A DNA stretch of 64,000 nucleotides, from the NCBI GenBank assembly GCA_014650475.1, contig BMVA01000003.1, forward strand, positions 186,001-250,000. The letters run 5' to 3'. This DNA is from Streptomyces albogriseolus. Lineage in GTDB: Bacteria; Actinomycetota; Actinomycetes; Streptomycetales; Streptomycetaceae. Position numbers and translations under genes: made by a program. The notes beneath the pieces were generated by a model, which saw only the letters and a program-made list of their open reading frames with translations, made no database searches and was not told the DNA's origin. Of this stretch, positions 27,484-38,153 are shown piece after piece. Positions within the stretch are counted from its first letter, which is position 1; each line of letters starts with the position of its first letter.

Positions 27484-27495
27484 TCTCAGGTACTA
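27484..27495 (-). promoter_or_regulatory. Second copy of the 12-nt motif upstream of the hydrolase-TCS2 unit
   Basis: TCTCAGGTACTA, identical to 23125-23136, sits about 110 bp upstream of the DUF1023 hydrolase start. Confidence 0.45.
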
Positions 27496-27541
27496 GGGGT
27501 ATGACCGGGCCCCCGGTGAAGGGGAGTTGCAGGCGCCGCCC

Positions 27542-28411
27542 TCACCACGCGAGCTGGGCGATCTCCTCCGCGACGATCGCGCAGGCGTCCGCCGCGGGAT
27601 CGATGAGCGGGAAGTGGCCGACGTCCGGCAGCAGGGTCACCCCGACCACCTCACCGGCCTTCGCCGCCGCGTCCGCGTACGCCTCGGCGACCGCGTGCGG
27701 GACGTCGATGTCGGCGCGGCCCTGGACGAGGGTGGTGGCGATGCCGGTGGGCAGCAGCAGCGCCGGGTCGGCGTGCGGCCTGCGTTCGGCGAAGTGGTCG
27801 TCGCCGCCCAGCAGTTCGCGGACCGCGCCGTCGCACACGCCCAGCTTGTCGGCGACCTCGAGGTCCGCGATGGGGGCGAGGGCGACGACCCCGCGCAGGG
27901 GCGCCGGGGCGTCGGTGCGCCAGGGCGAGCCGACGGGCAGGAGGTGCCGGGCGGCGGCCCACAGGGCCAGGTGTCCGCCCGCGGAGTGGCCGGTGAGGAC
28001 GATGCGGCGCGGATCGCCCGCCGGGAGCAGCTCACGTATCAGCCCCGGCAGGGCGTCCAGCGCGGCGGCGACGTCGTCGAAGGTGTCGGGCCACCGCCCG
28101 GCCACCGCGTCGCCGCCGTCCGCCCGCGTCGCACCGCGCCGGTACTCGACACTGGCCACGGCGAAGCCGCGGTGCGCCAGGAACGCGGCGAACGGGCTGA
28201 CATGACGCCGGTCGTAGGGGGTGCGCCAGGCGCCGCCGTGCAGCACGACGACCACCGGCGCGGGTCCGCTCCCGCCGCGCGGCGCGTAGAGGTCGATGAC
28301 GTGATCGGGGTCGTCGCCGTAGGCCGCCGTGGCGTCCGGGTCGACCGGCGGGTGGGAGAAGGCCGACTTCTCCTCGGCGGCGGCCCGGGCGGCTGCGACG
28401 TCGTCCGTCAT
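27542..28411 (-). CDS. Alpha/beta-hydrolase, probable arylformamidase (KynB-like)
   Basis: A 289-residue alpha/beta-hydrolase with the oxyanion motif HGGAW, the nucleophile elbow GHSAGG, and the late DVGHFPLIDP supplying His. It lies directly after kynA-kynU, where hydrolysis of N-formylkynurenine is needed between the two enzymes. Arylformamidase is therefore the best guess from context, though general esterase activity is possible. A terminator separates it from kynU, so it has its own promoter. The frame extension to 29602 is a kynU shadow. Confidence 0.8.
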   Translation of the reverse strand: MTDDVAAARAAAEEKSAFSHPPVDPDATAAYGDDPDHVIDLYAPRGGSGPAPVVVVLHGGAWRTPYDRRHVSPFAAFLAHRGFAVASVEYRRGATRADGGDAVAGRWPDTFDDVAAALDALPGLIRELLPAGDPRRIVLTGHSAGGHLALWAAARHLLPVGSPWRTDAPAPLRGVVALAPIADLEVADKLGVCDGAVRELLGGDDHFAERRPHADPALLLPTGIATTLVQGRADIDVPHAVAEAYADAAAKAGEVVGVTLLPDVGHFPLIDPAADACAIVAEEIAQLAW

Positions 28412-28537
28412 GCTCCAACCTCTCAGCGATACAACGTGGTTCGACCGGACCGGGCGTGTACGCGGCCGTTCGGGCGGGACGGTACCAGCACTCCGCCCGC
28501 CCTCCTCACCGGGAGGCCCCGCCTGACCGGCGGGAAC

Positions 28538-28565
28538 GGGGCCGGGACGGTCCCGTCCCGGCCCC
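28538..28565 (-). terminator. Terminator downstream of kynA-kynU
   Basis: GGGGCCGGGACGG (28538-28550) and CCGTCCCGGCCCC (28553-28565) form a 13-bp perfect inverted repeat with only 2 nt between the arms. It begins 8 bases past the kynU stop on the minus strand, as expected for a factor-independent terminator in streptomycetes, where a U-tract is often absent. Confidence 0.8.
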
Positions 28566-28572
28566 GGCCGGC

Positions 28573-29802
28573 CTAGCGCAGCTCCTCGGCGAGCACCCGC
28601 GCGGCCCGTTCCACGTCGGCGAAACCGACGTAGAGCGGGGTGAATCCGAAGCGGAGCACGTCCGGGTGGCGGAAGTCGCCGACCACGCCCCGGTCGATCA
28701 GCCGCCGCATCACAGGACCGGCGTCGGCGCAGCGCAGGGCGACCTGGCTGCCCCGCTCCGCGTGCGGCAGCGGGGTGAGGCACTCCACCCTGTCCTCGGG
28801 GACGTACTCCCCGACGCACTCCAGGAAGAAGTCGGTCAGGGCGAGGGACTTGGCGCGCACCGCCTCGACCGTCACCCCGTCCCACACCTCGAGCGCCGCC
28901 TCCAGGGCGAGCATGGAGAGGATGTCCGGGGTGCCGACCCGCCCCCGCACCGCGCCCTCCGCCGGCGCGTAGTCGGAGCGCATCCCGAAGGGCTCCGCGT
29001 GCGAGTTCCAGCCGGGCAGCGGGGAGTCGAAGCGGTCCTGGAGGTCCGCCCGCACGTACAGGTACGCGGGCGAACCGGGGCCGCCGTTCAGGTACTTGTA
29101 GGTGCAGCCCACGGCCAGGTCCACGCCGTGCGCGTCCAGGCCGACCGGCAGCGCGCCCGCGCTGTGGCACAGGTCCCAGACGGCGTACGCGCCCGCCGCG
29201 TGCACGGCCGCCGTGAGCGACGGCAGGTCGTGCAGCCGCCCGGTGCGGTAGTCCACGTGGTTGAGCAGCACGGCCGCCGTGCGCTCCCCGAGCGCGCCCG
29301 GCACCTGCGACGGTTCCACGGGCCGCAGCGTGCAGCCGGTCATGCGGGCCGCCGACCCGGCGATGTAGCCGTCCGTGGGGAACGTGGTCGCGTCGACCAG
29401 GATCTCGTCCCGGCCCGGGCCGGCCTCCTGGGCCAGCCGCACCGCGCCGACCAGCGCCTTGAACACGTTGACGCTGGTGGAGTCGCCCACCACGATCTGC
29501 CCGGCCGCCGCGCCGACCAGCGGGGCGATCCGGTCGCCGATCCGCTCCGGCGCCGTCCACCAGCCGCTCTCCGTCCACGAGCGGATGCGCATCTCGCCCC
29601 ACTGGCGGCCGACCACGTCCGCGACCCGGCCGGGCACCGCGACGGGCAGCGCGCCCAGCGAGTTGCCGTCCAGGTAGACCGCGCCGTCGGGCCCGTCGAG
29701 GACGAACTCCGCGCGCTTGGCGGCGAGTTCGTCCCCGGCGTCCAGCTTCTCCGCCTTCTCCGTCAGCTCCGCCTTCTCCGCCTTCTCCATCGGCTCAGAC
29801 AT
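28573..29802 (-). CDS. kynU: Kynureninase
   Basis: A PLP enzyme cleaving kynurenine to anthranilate and alanine. It is 409 residues, with VYLDGNSLGALP at the start of the core, the cofactor-binding WDLCHSAGALPV and the Schiff-base lysine in GCTYKYLNGGPGS. An N-terminal 20 residues with repeated AEKAE-like units precede the conserved part. Start overlaps the kynA stop by 8 bases, so the two are one unit. Anthranilate produced can feed tryptophan or secondary metabolism. Confidence 0.97.
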   Translation of the reverse strand: MSEPMEKAEKAELTEKAEKLDAGDELAAKRAEFVLDGPDGAVYLDGNSLGALPVAVPGRVADVVGRQWGEMRIRSWTESGWWTAPERIGDRIAPLVGAAAGQIVVGDSTSVNVFKALVGAVRLAQEAGPGRDEILVDATTFPTDGYIAGSAARMTGCTLRPVEPSQVPGALGERTAAVLLNHVDYRTGRLHDLPSLTAAVHAAGAYAVWDLCHSAGALPVGLDAHGVDLAVGCTYKYLNGGPGSPAYLYVRADLQDRFDSPLPGWNSHAEPFGMRSDYAPAEGAVRGRVGTPDILSMLALEAALEVWDGVTVEAVRAKSLALTDFFLECVGEYVPEDRVECLTPLPHAERGSQVALRCADAGPVMRRLIDRGVVGDFRHPDVLRFGFTPLYVGFADVERAARVLAEELR

Positions 29803-30625
29803 AGGACCGCGCCGTCCACAGCTCGGGGAAGACGCTCTTCTGCGCCCGCTTCTCCAGCCACGCCACTCCGGCGGACCCTCCTGTTCCGGTCTTGGCGCCC
29901 ATGGCCCGGCGGGTGGCGACCAGATGGTCGTTGCGCCAGCGCCACACCAGTTCGGCGACGTCGGTCAGCGCCTCGCCGAGCCGTGCCACCTCGTCCCGCT
30001 CGTCGCCCGCGTAGACGGCCGTCCAGATCTCCTCGACCGCAGGCGACGGCTCGTACTTCCGGGACACGTCGCGCTCCAGCACCTCCTTCGGCACGGGGTG
30101 GCCGCGCCGGGCGAGGAACCGCAGCACCTCGTCGTACAGGCTGGGCTCGTGCAGGGCCTTCTCCAGCTCGGCGTGCACCCGCGGCGCTCCCCGGTGCGGC
30201 ACCAGCATCGACGCGGACTTGTCGCCGAGCAGGAACTCCATGCGCCGGTACATCGCCGACTGGAACCCGGACCCCTCGCCGAGGGCGCCCCGGTAGGAGT
30301 TGAACTGCGCCGGGGTGAGCCCGGCCAGCGGCCGCCAGGAGGCGTTCAGCGCCTCCAGTTCGCGCCGTGAGCGGCGCAGCGCGTCGAGCGCGGTCGGCAC
30401 GTCGTCCCGGCGCAGCGCCTGCGCCGCGGTCTCCCACTCGTGCACGATGACGGTGAACCACAGCTCCATCACCTGGGTGGTGACCAGGAAGACCATCTCT
30501 CCGGGATCGTCCGAGAGAGTGTGCTGGAGGTGGGTGAGGACGTCCGCCTTGACGTAGTCCTCGTACGGGGTCGTGCCCTGGAAGTCGAGATGCGGGGTCT
30601 CGGGCTCGTGAGCCTCGTGGGACAT
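29795..30625 (-). CDS. kynA: Tryptophan 2,3-dioxygenase
   Basis: Heme enzyme opening the indole ring of tryptophan to N-formylkynurenine, the entry step of the kynurenine pathway. 276 residues with the family start LDFQGTTPYEDYVKADVL, VTTQVMELWFTVIVHEWE (heme-pocket region), FNSYRGALGEGSGFQSA and the C-terminal WRWRNDHL heme-ligand-bearing helix. It heads the kynA-kynU unit. Confidence 0.97.
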   Translation of the reverse strand: MSHEAHEPETPHLDFQGTTPYEDYVKADVLTHLQHTLSDDPGEMVFLVTTQVMELWFTVIVHEWETAAQALRRDDVPTALDALRRSRRELEALNASWRPLAGLTPAQFNSYRGALGEGSGFQSAMYRRMEFLLGDKSASMLVPHRGAPRVHAELEKALHEPSLYDEVLRFLARRGHPVPKEVLERDVSRKYEPSPAVEEIWTAVYAGDERDEVARLGEALTDVAELVWRWRNDHLVATRRAMGAKTGTGGSAGVAWLEKRAQKSVFPELWTARSYV

Positions 30626-30733
30626 CGCTGTCTCCTGAAATGTACTCCGGGTAGCGGTCCGCCCCTGCCGTTACCGGCACGGGGGCCCCGGTCCCCACGG
30701 TGCATCCTGCGCAATCGTCCCCCACCACCGCAA

Positions 30734-30758
30734 GGCCCGCCCGCCGAGCGGGCGGGCC
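30734..30758 (-). terminator. Terminator after the DUF3151 gene
   Basis: GGCCCGCCCGC (30734-30744) and GCGGGCGGGCC (30748-30758) form an 11-bp stem with a CGA loop, and an outer CACCAC/GTGGTG pair can extend it. It lies downstream of the DUF3151 stop and upstream of kynA. Confidence 0.75.
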
Positions 30759-30790
30759 CCGTGGTGATCACATTCCGTTTTCCGGCCGGT

Positions 30791-31204
30791 TCAGCCCAGG
30801 ACCTGGGCCGCCGTCGGCGAGGAGTCCTTCAGGAACTGGGAGCAGCGCTCGTACTCCTCCTGCTCGCCGATCGCCTGCGCGGCGCGGGCGAGGGCGTGCA
30901 GGGCGCGCAGGAAGCCGCGGTTCGGCTCGTGCTCCCACGGCACCGGGCCGTGGCCCTTCCAGCCGTTGCGGCGCAGCGCGTCCAGGCCGCGGTGATAGCC
31001 CGTGCGGGCGTACGCGTAGGACTCGACGACGCTGTCCCGCTCGAACGCCTCGTCGGCGAGCCGCGCCCAGGCCAGCGAGGAGGTCGGGTAGCGGCCCGCG
31101 ACCTCGGCGGCGGTGGCGCCGGACGCCAGCAGCTCGCGCGGCTCCGGGTCGTCGGGGAGGTGGGTCGGGGGCGGGCCCCCGAGGAGGTTCTCGTGAATGG
31201 ACAT
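30791..31204 (-). CDS. DUF3151 family protein
   Basis: A 137-residue actinobacterial DUF3151 protein with the signature start NLLGGPPPTHLPDD and the internal YPTSSLAWARLADEAF, looking like a TPR-type helical repeat protein. No function is known. An ATG at 31222, sharing a base with the MFS stop, would add six residues; the start at 31204 matches the family's usual N-terminus better. Probably co-transcribed with the MFS gene. Confidence 0.88.
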   Translation of the reverse strand: MSIHENLLGGPPPTHLPDDPEPRELLASGATAAEVAGRYPTSSLAWARLADEAFERDSVVESYAYARTGYHRGLDALRRNGWKGHGPVPWEHEPNRGFLRALHALARAAQAIGEQEEYERCSQFLKDSSPTAAQVLG

Positions 31205-31221
31205 GGGTCCAGTCTCGTACA

Positions 31222-32691
31222 TCAGACGGCGCGGCTCCCCCGGCGCGGGTCCGCCTCCAGCGGGGGCACGGCCACACTGCCGTGGGTACGGCACTCGGGA
31301 CGCCGGCAGCCCGGCGCGGGACGGCGCACGGTCGCCGCGGCCAGGACCGCGCCGATCACCAGGACACCCGCACACAGCAGCATCGCCCGGTCGAACGCGG
31401 CGTCGAACTGCGCCGGCTGCCGGAACGCCTCCGGCCCCATCCCGGCGAGCAGCGGCAGCGCGGCCACCGCCAGCAGTCCGGCGGCCCGAGCGGCCGCGTT
31501 GTTGACCCCGCTGGCCAGGCCCGCCCGCGCGGTGTCCACGGACGCCAGCACGGACGCCGTGAGCGGCGCGACCAGGGTGACCATGCCGAGGCCCAGCACC
31601 AGCAGCGCGGGCAGCACGTCGGCGGCGTACGAGGCGTCCGGCCCGACCCGCAGCATCAGCAGCACCCCGGCCGCGCACAGCAGCGGGCCGACGGTGAGGG
31701 GCAGGCGCGGCCCGATCCGGTCGGCCAGCTCGCCCGAGCGGGCGGAGAGCAGCAGCATCAGGGCGGTCGTCGGGAGCAGCGCGGTGCCGGCGGCGAGGGC
31801 GGACCAGCCGACGACCACCTGGAGCTGCAGCGCGGCGAGGAAGAAGAACCCGCCGAACGCCGCGTACACGCACAGGGTGACGCCGTTGATCGCCGAGAAC
31901 TGGCGGGACGCGAAGATCTCCAGCGGCATCATCGGGCCCGGCCGCCGCTTCTCCACCAGCACGAACCCGACGGCGGCGGCGAGCCCCGCCACCGCGGACA
32001 CCACGACCAGCGGCGACCCGTCACCGGCCCCGATCAGCGCGTACGTCACCAGTGCGAGGGCGACCGCGCCGAGCGCCGCGCCGAACACGTCGAAGCGCCC
32101 CTCCGCCGTGCCGCCCGACGACTCGGGCACATGGCGCACGGCCACCGGCGCGCACAGCAGGGCGAGCGGCACGTTGATCAGGAACACCCAGCGCCAGCCC
32201 GGCCCGTCCACCAGCCAGCCGCCGAGGAACGGTCCCACGGCCGCCCCGATGCCGCCGAAGCCGGACCACAGGCCGACCGCGCGGCCCCGGTCGTCGGGGT
32301 GGAAGGACGCCTGGATCAGCGCGAGCGAGCCGGGGGTCAGCAGCGCCCCGCCCGCGCCCTGGAGCGCCCGGGCCGCGATGAGCACGCCCTCGTCCGGCGC
32401 GATCCCGCACAGCAGGGAGGCGGCGGCGAACCACAGCACGCCGACGACGAACACCCGGCGCCGCCCGAACCGGTCGCCGAGCGCCCCGCCCAGCAGGATC
32501 AGCCCGGCCAGCGTGACCAGATAGGCGTTGACGGTCCACTGGAGCGCGGCGAGGTCGGCGTCGAGGTCCTCGCCGATGCGCGGCAGGGCGACGTTGACGA
32601 CGGTCGAGTCGAGCAGGGCCATGCCGGAGCCGAGGACCGTGGTGAACAGGATCCACCTGCCCTGCGGGGACGCCAGCCGGACATCGGGCAT
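31222..32691 (-). CDS. MFS drug exporter, DHA2-like
   Basis: A 489-residue major-facilitator protein with 14 predicted membrane segments. Motif A appears as GALGDRFGRRRVF between TM2 and TM3, and motif C-like GGIGAAVGPFLGGWLV in TM5, both typical of drug:proton antiporters. The substrate is unknown; no dedicated regulator is adjacent. Confidence 0.94.
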   Translation of the reverse strand: MPDVRLASPQGRWILFTTVLGSGMALLDSTVVNVALPRIGEDLDADLAALQWTVNAYLVTLAGLILLGGALGDRFGRRRVFVVGVLWFAAASLLCGIAPDEGVLIAARALQGAGGALLTPGSLALIQASFHPDDRGRAVGLWSGFGGIGAAVGPFLGGWLVDGPGWRWVFLINVPLALLCAPVAVRHVPESSGGTAEGRFDVFGAALGAVALALVTYALIGAGDGSPLVVVSAVAGLAAAVGFVLVEKRRPGPMMPLEIFASRQFSAINGVTLCVYAAFGGFFFLAALQLQVVVGWSALAAGTALLPTTALMLLLSARSGELADRIGPRLPLTVGPLLCAAGVLLMLRVGPDASYAADVLPALLVLGLGMVTLVAPLTASVLASVDTARAGLASGVNNAAARAAGLLAVAALPLLAGMGPEAFRQPAQFDAAFDRAMLLCAGVLVIGAVLAAATVRRPAPGCRRPECRTHGSVAVPPLEADPRRGSRAV

Positions 32692-32708
32692 ACCCGGAGC
32701 ATACGGAA

Positions 32709-32738
32709 GAGCCCGGCACCTGGGCAGGTGCCGGGCTC
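32709..32738 (-). terminator. Terminator downstream of fba
   Basis: GAGCCCGGCACCTG (32709-32722) and CAGGTGCCGGGCTC (32725-32738) form a 14-bp perfect stem separated by GG. It lies 25 bases past the aldolase stop, between it and the MFS start. Confidence 0.85.
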
Positions 32739-32763
32739 GACGCGTGCGGGTCGGGCGCGCGGG

Positions 32764-33795
<1,032 letters not shown>

Positions 33796-33943
33796 CTGTC
33801 CGCTCCTTAAGAGTGCGGTGTGGGGTGCTGCGTACTGTCGGCCCTGACCTGGAACCTTGGATGCGACGTCATTGTCGGTCACATCCTTCCAGACTCGGCC
33901 GGAACGTCCATGCCGCCGTCCGCCCTGTGGTCGGCGGGGCCGG

Positions 33944-34492
33944 TCAGTCCAGGCCGAGCTCGTCCTTGGAGAAGGCGAACAGGTACGGCACCCCGGCGCC
34001 CTCGCGGATCTTCTCGGCGGCTCCGGTGGCCCGGTCGACGATCGTCGCCACGCCCACGACCTCGGCGCCGGCCTCGCGCACGGCCTCCACGGCGGTGAGC
34101 GGGGAGCCGCCGGTGGTGGAGGTGTCCTCCACCACCAGCACGCGGCGGCCCTTGATGTCCGGGCCCTCCACACGGCGCTGCAGACCGTGCGCCTTGGCGG
34201 CCTTGCGCACGACGAACGCGTCCAGCGTGCGGCCGCGCGCGGCGGCGGCGTGCAGCATGGCGGCGGCAACGGGGTCGGCGCCCATGGTCAGCCCGCCCAC
34301 CGCGTCGAACTCCAGCTCCTCGGTCAGGTCCAGCAGCACCTGCCCGACCAGCGGGGCGGCCTCGCCGTCGAGGGTGATGCGGCGCAGGTCGACGTAGTAG
34401 TCGGCCTCCAGACCGGAGGAGAGGGTCACCTTGCCGTGTACCACGGCCTTGTCCTTGATCTGCTGCAGCAGCGCGCCGCGCGTGTCCGTCAT
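33944..34492 (-). CDS. pyrE: Orotate phosphoribosyltransferase
   Basis: Enzyme of pyrimidine synthesis joining orotate to PRPP to give OMP. 182 residues with FVVRKAAKAHG, the PRPP-binding motif VLVVEDTSTTGGS and LTMGADPVA. The gene is 10 bp downstream of the epimerase gene on the same strand and likely shares its transcript. Confidence 0.96.
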   Translation of the reverse strand: MTDTRGALLQQIKDKAVVHGKVTLSSGLEADYYVDLRRITLDGEAAPLVGQVLLDLTEELEFDAVGGLTMGADPVAAAMLHAAAARGRTLDAFVVRKAAKAHGLQRRVEGPDIKGRRVLVVEDTSTTGGSPLTAVEAVREAGAEVVGVATIVDRATGAAEKIREGAGVPYLFAFSKDELGLD

Positions 34493-34502
34493 GCCTGTCA
34501 GC

Positions 34503-35291
34503 TTAAAGCCGGGTCCAGGTCCAGGTCGTGGAGGCCTCCAGCGGCTCCAGCGGCGTGACCAGGCGCGGGTGGGTGTTCAGCCCGTCCGGCGGCCCGGTCT
34601 GCGGTTCCACGCAGACGGCCTCGGCCTGCTCGTCGTAGACCACGACCCACTCCTCGCGGCTGGTCACCTTCAGCCGGAGCTGCCCCGGCCAGGTGAGGGT
34701 GACGTCCACGCCGCCGGGCATCCCGAAGCAGTCGTCCCACGGGCCCGGCCGGGGGTCGACGCGCCGCCCGGTGGGCAGGTGGTCCTCCCCGCGCTCCTCC
34801 TGCCAGGCGGGCTCGAAGCCGAGGGTCACGTCCTCACCGCCGAGGTTGCGCAGGAACCACGGGTGCCAGCCGAGCTGCGCGGGGAACGACGAGCCGTGCG
34901 TCTCGACGCTCATCGTCAGCGTCAGCGACTCCTCGGTGAGCGCCACCTGCTGGGTGACCCGCCCCGGGTACGGCCACGGATCCGTGAGGTCGTACGTCAG
35001 CACGGCCTCGTCCGTGCTGGTGCGGGCGGTGCGCCAGGAGGCGTTGCGCGCGGTGCCGTGGATGGCGTGCGGAGGCGCGTTGAGCGGCATCTGCCGCACG
35101 GCGGCGCCGTCCCGGAACCGTCCGTCGCGCAGCCGCCCGCACCAGGGGACCATCGGGAAGCAGCCGTACCGCTCCCCCTGCCGCAGCAGCTCCACACCCC
35201 CGAGCCGCAGCCCGCCGACCCGCCCGCCGTTCCCCGGCAGCACGTCCACCTCCGCGTCACCCGCGGTCAGCGTGATGTGTTCGTCACTCAC
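34503..35291 (-). CDS. Aldose 1-epimerase-like protein
   Basis: A 262-residue galactose-mutarotase-like protein starting with GTG. PMVPWCGRLRDGRF and HAIHGTARNASW (catalytic His pattern) and LGWHPWFLRN match aldose epimerases, which interconvert sugar anomers. Lies just upstream of pyrE and may be co-transcribed. Confidence 0.9.
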   Translation of the reverse strand: MSDEHITLTAGDAEVDVLPGNGGRVGGLRLGGVELLRQGERYGCFPMVPWCGRLRDGRFRDGAAVRQMPLNAPPHAIHGTARNASWRTARTSTDEAVLTYDLTDPWPYPGRVTQQVALTEESLTLTMSVETHGSSFPAQLGWHPWFLRNLGGEDVTLGFEPAWQEERGEDHLPTGRRVDPRPGPWDDCFGMPGGVDVTLTWPGQLRLKVTSREEWVVVYDEQAEAVCVEPQTGPPDGLNTHPRLVTPLEPLEASTTWTWTRL

Positions 35292-35338
35292 GCCTCGACC
35301 CTACTGGGGCGATCACCCACGTGGGGCGGGAGCAGGCG

Positions 35339-36331
35339 TCAGCGGCGGCGGCGCAGGGCTCGGATCGCGACGACAGCCGAGGCGACCGCCAGGGCGGCCG
35401 CGGGGGCCGCCCAGCGGAGGGGGGTGGGGGACGTGACCGTCTGGGGTGCGGGGACCGGGGCGTAGCGGCCGCGCGGGGGTGCGTGGTCGACCTCCTCGGC
35501 GCTGCGGCCGATCATCGTGCGCCGCGCGTGCGCGGCTTCGGCGAGGGAGTCGTCATCGTCGTCGCGGAGCGGGCGTCCGTCGATCCCGCCCGGGAGTCCC
35601 GCGTCCGGGGCCTCCGGCTCGAGGGCGGCTCCGTCGTCCGCCGGGGGCGCCGCTTCCGTCTCGGGCCCGGTTTCCGGAGCCGCTCCGGGTTCCGCCGTGA
35701 GGTCGCCCTCCGAGCCGGCTCCGGTCTCCGTGCCGGACTCCACGTCCGGAGCGGCGTCCGACGGGGACGCGCTCGCCCGTTGCGGTGGTGGCGGAGCCGC
35801 GTCCTCCGCGTCGGGGGTGGTCTCGAAGTCCGTCGTGGCCCGGGGTTCGAAGTCGCCGGCCGCCAGGTGTTCCGGCGATCCGAGGGGGCCCGGCGGCTCC
35901 GCCGTCTCCTCCGCCGCCGCGGCCAGGTTCTCCGCGAAGCGGTTCAGCAGGCGGGTGACCGCCGAGGTCACCGCGTCCTGCGGGAGGTCCGTGACGCGGC
36001 CGTCCGCCGTGGCGGTCCCCGTGACGACGAGCGCCGTACCGGCGTCGGCGGGGCGCGGGGTCAGCCGCAGGGACAGCCGTACCGTCCCGTTGCCGCGGGC
36101 CTCGGCCGCCTCGCCCTCGACGGTGTACGAGCCGTCGTCCGCCCGGGACACCCGCACCGACCCGCGGTAGGTGATGGAGGAGCCGCCGATCCGTACCTTC
36201 AGCCGCCCGGTGACGGGTTCCGCACCGGCGTCGTGCTGGAGCCCGGGCACCGCCCGGGCGACCCGCGCGGGGTCGTCCAGCACCTCGCTGAGCCGCTGCG
36301 CCTCGACCGGAACGAACACCTCGTGCTCCAT
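35339..36331 (-). CDS. CoxG-like SRPBCC protein with acidic linker and C-terminal anchor
   Basis: 330 residues. The first ~150 form an SRPBCC/CoxG domain (MEHEVFVPVEAQRLSEVLDD, then GSSITYRGSVRVSRADDG), a lipid/hydrophobic-ligand-binding fold. Residues ~160-285 are a long acidic, Pro/Ala-rich linker. A single membrane segment (AAPAAALAVASAVVAI) and an arginine tail end the protein, so the domain is tethered on the cytoplasmic face or tail-anchored. CoxG itself helps anchor carbon-monoxide dehydrogenase, but no cox genes are near. Function unknown. Confidence 0.85.
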   Translation of the reverse strand: MEHEVFVPVEAQRLSEVLDDPARVARAVPGLQHDAGAEPVTGRLKVRIGGSSITYRGSVRVSRADDGSYTVEGEAAEARGNGTVRLSLRLTPRPADAGTALVVTGTATADGRVTDLPQDAVTSAVTRLLNRFAENLAAAAEETAEPPGPLGSPEHLAAGDFEPRATTDFETTPDAEDAAPPPPQRASASPSDAAPDVESGTETGAGSEGDLTAEPGAAPETGPETEAAPPADDGAALEPEAPDAGLPGGIDGRPLRDDDDDSLAEAAHARRTMIGRSAEEVDHAPPRGRYAPVPAPQTVTSPTPLRWAAPAAALAVASAVVAIRALRRRR

Positions 36332-36393
36332 GAGTGCGGAGCCTACCCACGCGACGCCGTACCGCACCCCCGTCCGCGCGAAGTCGCGGCGCG

Positions 36394-38094
36394 TCAGTCG
36401 CCGTACCGGGGGTGGACCAGGGTGGACGGCGGGAGTCCGGCGACGCGGGTGCGTTCCGCCGCTCGGACGTCTGCGGCGAGGGACGCGTCGGTGAGCGTCC
36501 GGGGCCGGGGTCCAGCCGGGGCGAGGCGGGGCCGCGGGGCGTGCCGGTCGGCGGCCAGCACGAACCCCCAGTCGCGGTGGGCGCGGGCCGTGTCCGCGGG
36601 CCCCCGGTCGGGTCCGGCGGCGAACCCGGCCTGCCGTCCGCGCACCCGGTACGCGGTGGTGCGCAGACCGGCCGCGCACAGGGTGGCGTCGAGGGTCCAG
36701 AAGTCGCGGGGCCGGGAGGCGACCGCGCCCCCGTGCACCACGAGCCGCCCGCCCGGCGCGAGCGCCTGCCGGGCCAGCCCGTAGAACTCCTGTGCGTACA
36801 GCTTGGTGCTGGCGGTGATGCCGGGGTGCGGCAGGTCCGACACCACGACGTCGTACGCGGCGACGGGCGCCGTCCGCAGCCAGTCGAAGGCGTCGGCGGT
36901 GACGACGTGGACGCGCGGGTCGTCGAGGGAGTGCGCGTTGAGCCGGGACAGGGCGGGATCGTGGCGGGCCAGCCGCACCACGCCCGCGTCGAGCTCGACG
37001 ACGTCCACCCGCCGTACGCCGGGATGGCGCAGCACCTCGCGGACGGCGAGCCCGTCGCCGCCGCCGAGCACCAGCACGCGCGCGTGGCGTCCGGTCATCG
37101 CGGGGTGCACGAGGGCTTCGTGGTACCGGAGTTCGTCCCGGCCGCTGACCCGCAGCCGCCCGTCGAGGAACAGGTTGAGCGGCCGTCCGTCGCGCCCTCC
37201 GGTGAGCAGCACCTCCTGCACGTCGGTGTGCACGGCGACCCGGACGTCCGCGCCGTAGAGGGCGTGCCGGGCGGCCCGTTCGAAGTCGTCGACGAGGACG
37301 GCCGCCGAGGCGAGCAGGGCGAGCACGCAGACGTTGGCGGTGAGGAGGAGACGGCGGGCGCGCCGGGTGAGGTCGTGCCGGAACAGGCCGAGGACGAGCG
37401 CGCCGCCGACGACCGCGTTGACCGAGCCGGTGATGAGCGCGCCCGTCAACTGGCCGAGAACGGGGAGGAGGAGAAAGGGGAAGGCGAGCCCGCCGACCAG
37501 CGCGCCCACGTAGTCCGCGGCGGACAGGTCGGCCACCGCGCCGCCCGCGTCCTGCCGCCGGATCCGCTGGATCAGCTCCATCAGCAGCGGCACCTCGGCC
37601 CCGATGAGCAGCCCGGTGGCGAGGGAGAAGGCGACGAGCAGACAGCGCGGGCCGCTCGCCCACACCCCGCCCCAGTCGCCGGTCCAGGCGAACACCGCGT
37701 ACAGCGCCATCGCGCTGCCCCCGCCGACGAGGGCGAGCGCCGCCTCGACCGCGCCGAACCCGGCCGCCGCGTGCCGCCGCAGGCGTTTGGCGGCGAGCGA
37801 GCCGATGCCCATCGCGAAGACCATCACGGACAGCACGACGGAGGTCTGGGCGACCGAGTCACCCATCAAGTACGCGGCGAGCGCGACGAGTTCCAGCTCG
37901 TACACCAGCCCGCACGCCGCGCAGACGAACACTCCCGCGAGGACCAGCCACCGTCCCGTGCCCTGCCGCACGGGCAGCGGGATCGCGCTCCCCGCGTCGC
38001 CCGCACCGTCCGCGCCCTTCCGCCGGGGACCGTTCGGCCCGCCCCGGTCCTGCGGGGAGCCGGAGGGAGGAGCGGGGGCCTGCGGATCGATCAC
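36394..38094 (-). CDS. Membrane-fused spermidine synthase-like protein
   Basis: 566 residues, GTG start. About seven membrane segments (residues ~45-275) precede a spermidine-synthase-type Rossmann domain with [26 protein letters not shown] and VVSDLPHPG. Classical SpeE is soluble and ~290 residues; this two-part form is widespread in actinobacteria and its substrate is not established. The aminopropyl-transfer acidic residue appears as D in VVSDLPHP. Confidence 0.88.
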   Translation of the reverse strand: MIDPQAPAPPSGSPQDRGGPNGPRRKGADGAGDAGSAIPLPVRQGTGRWLVLAGVFVCAACGLVYELELVALAAYLMGDSVAQTSVVLSVMVFAMGIGSLAAKRLRRHAAAGFGAVEAALALVGGGSAMALYAVFAWTGDWGGVWASGPRCLLVAFSLATGLLIGAEVPLLMELIQRIRRQDAGGAVADLSAADYVGALVGGLAFPFLLLPVLGQLTGALITGSVNAVVGGALVLGLFRHDLTRRARRLLLTANVCVLALLASAAVLVDDFERAARHALYGADVRVAVHTDVQEVLLTGGRDGRPLNLFLDGRLRVSGRDELRYHEALVHPAMTGRHARVLVLGGGDGLAVREVLRHPGVRRVDVVELDAGVVRLARHDPALSRLNAHSLDDPRVHVVTADAFDWLRTAPVAAYDVVVSDLPHPGITASTKLYAQEFYGLARQALAPGGRLVVHGGAVASRPRDFWTLDATLCAAGLRTTAYRVRGRQAGFAAGPDRGPADTARAHRDWGFVLAADRHAPRPRLAPAGPRPRTLTDASLAADVRAAERTRVAGLPPSTLVHPRYGD

Positions 38095-38153
38095 CCGAGG
38101 GACGTTACGTCACGCACTCATTGCACAACGTCACCCACACGCGTGAAGTTTGT

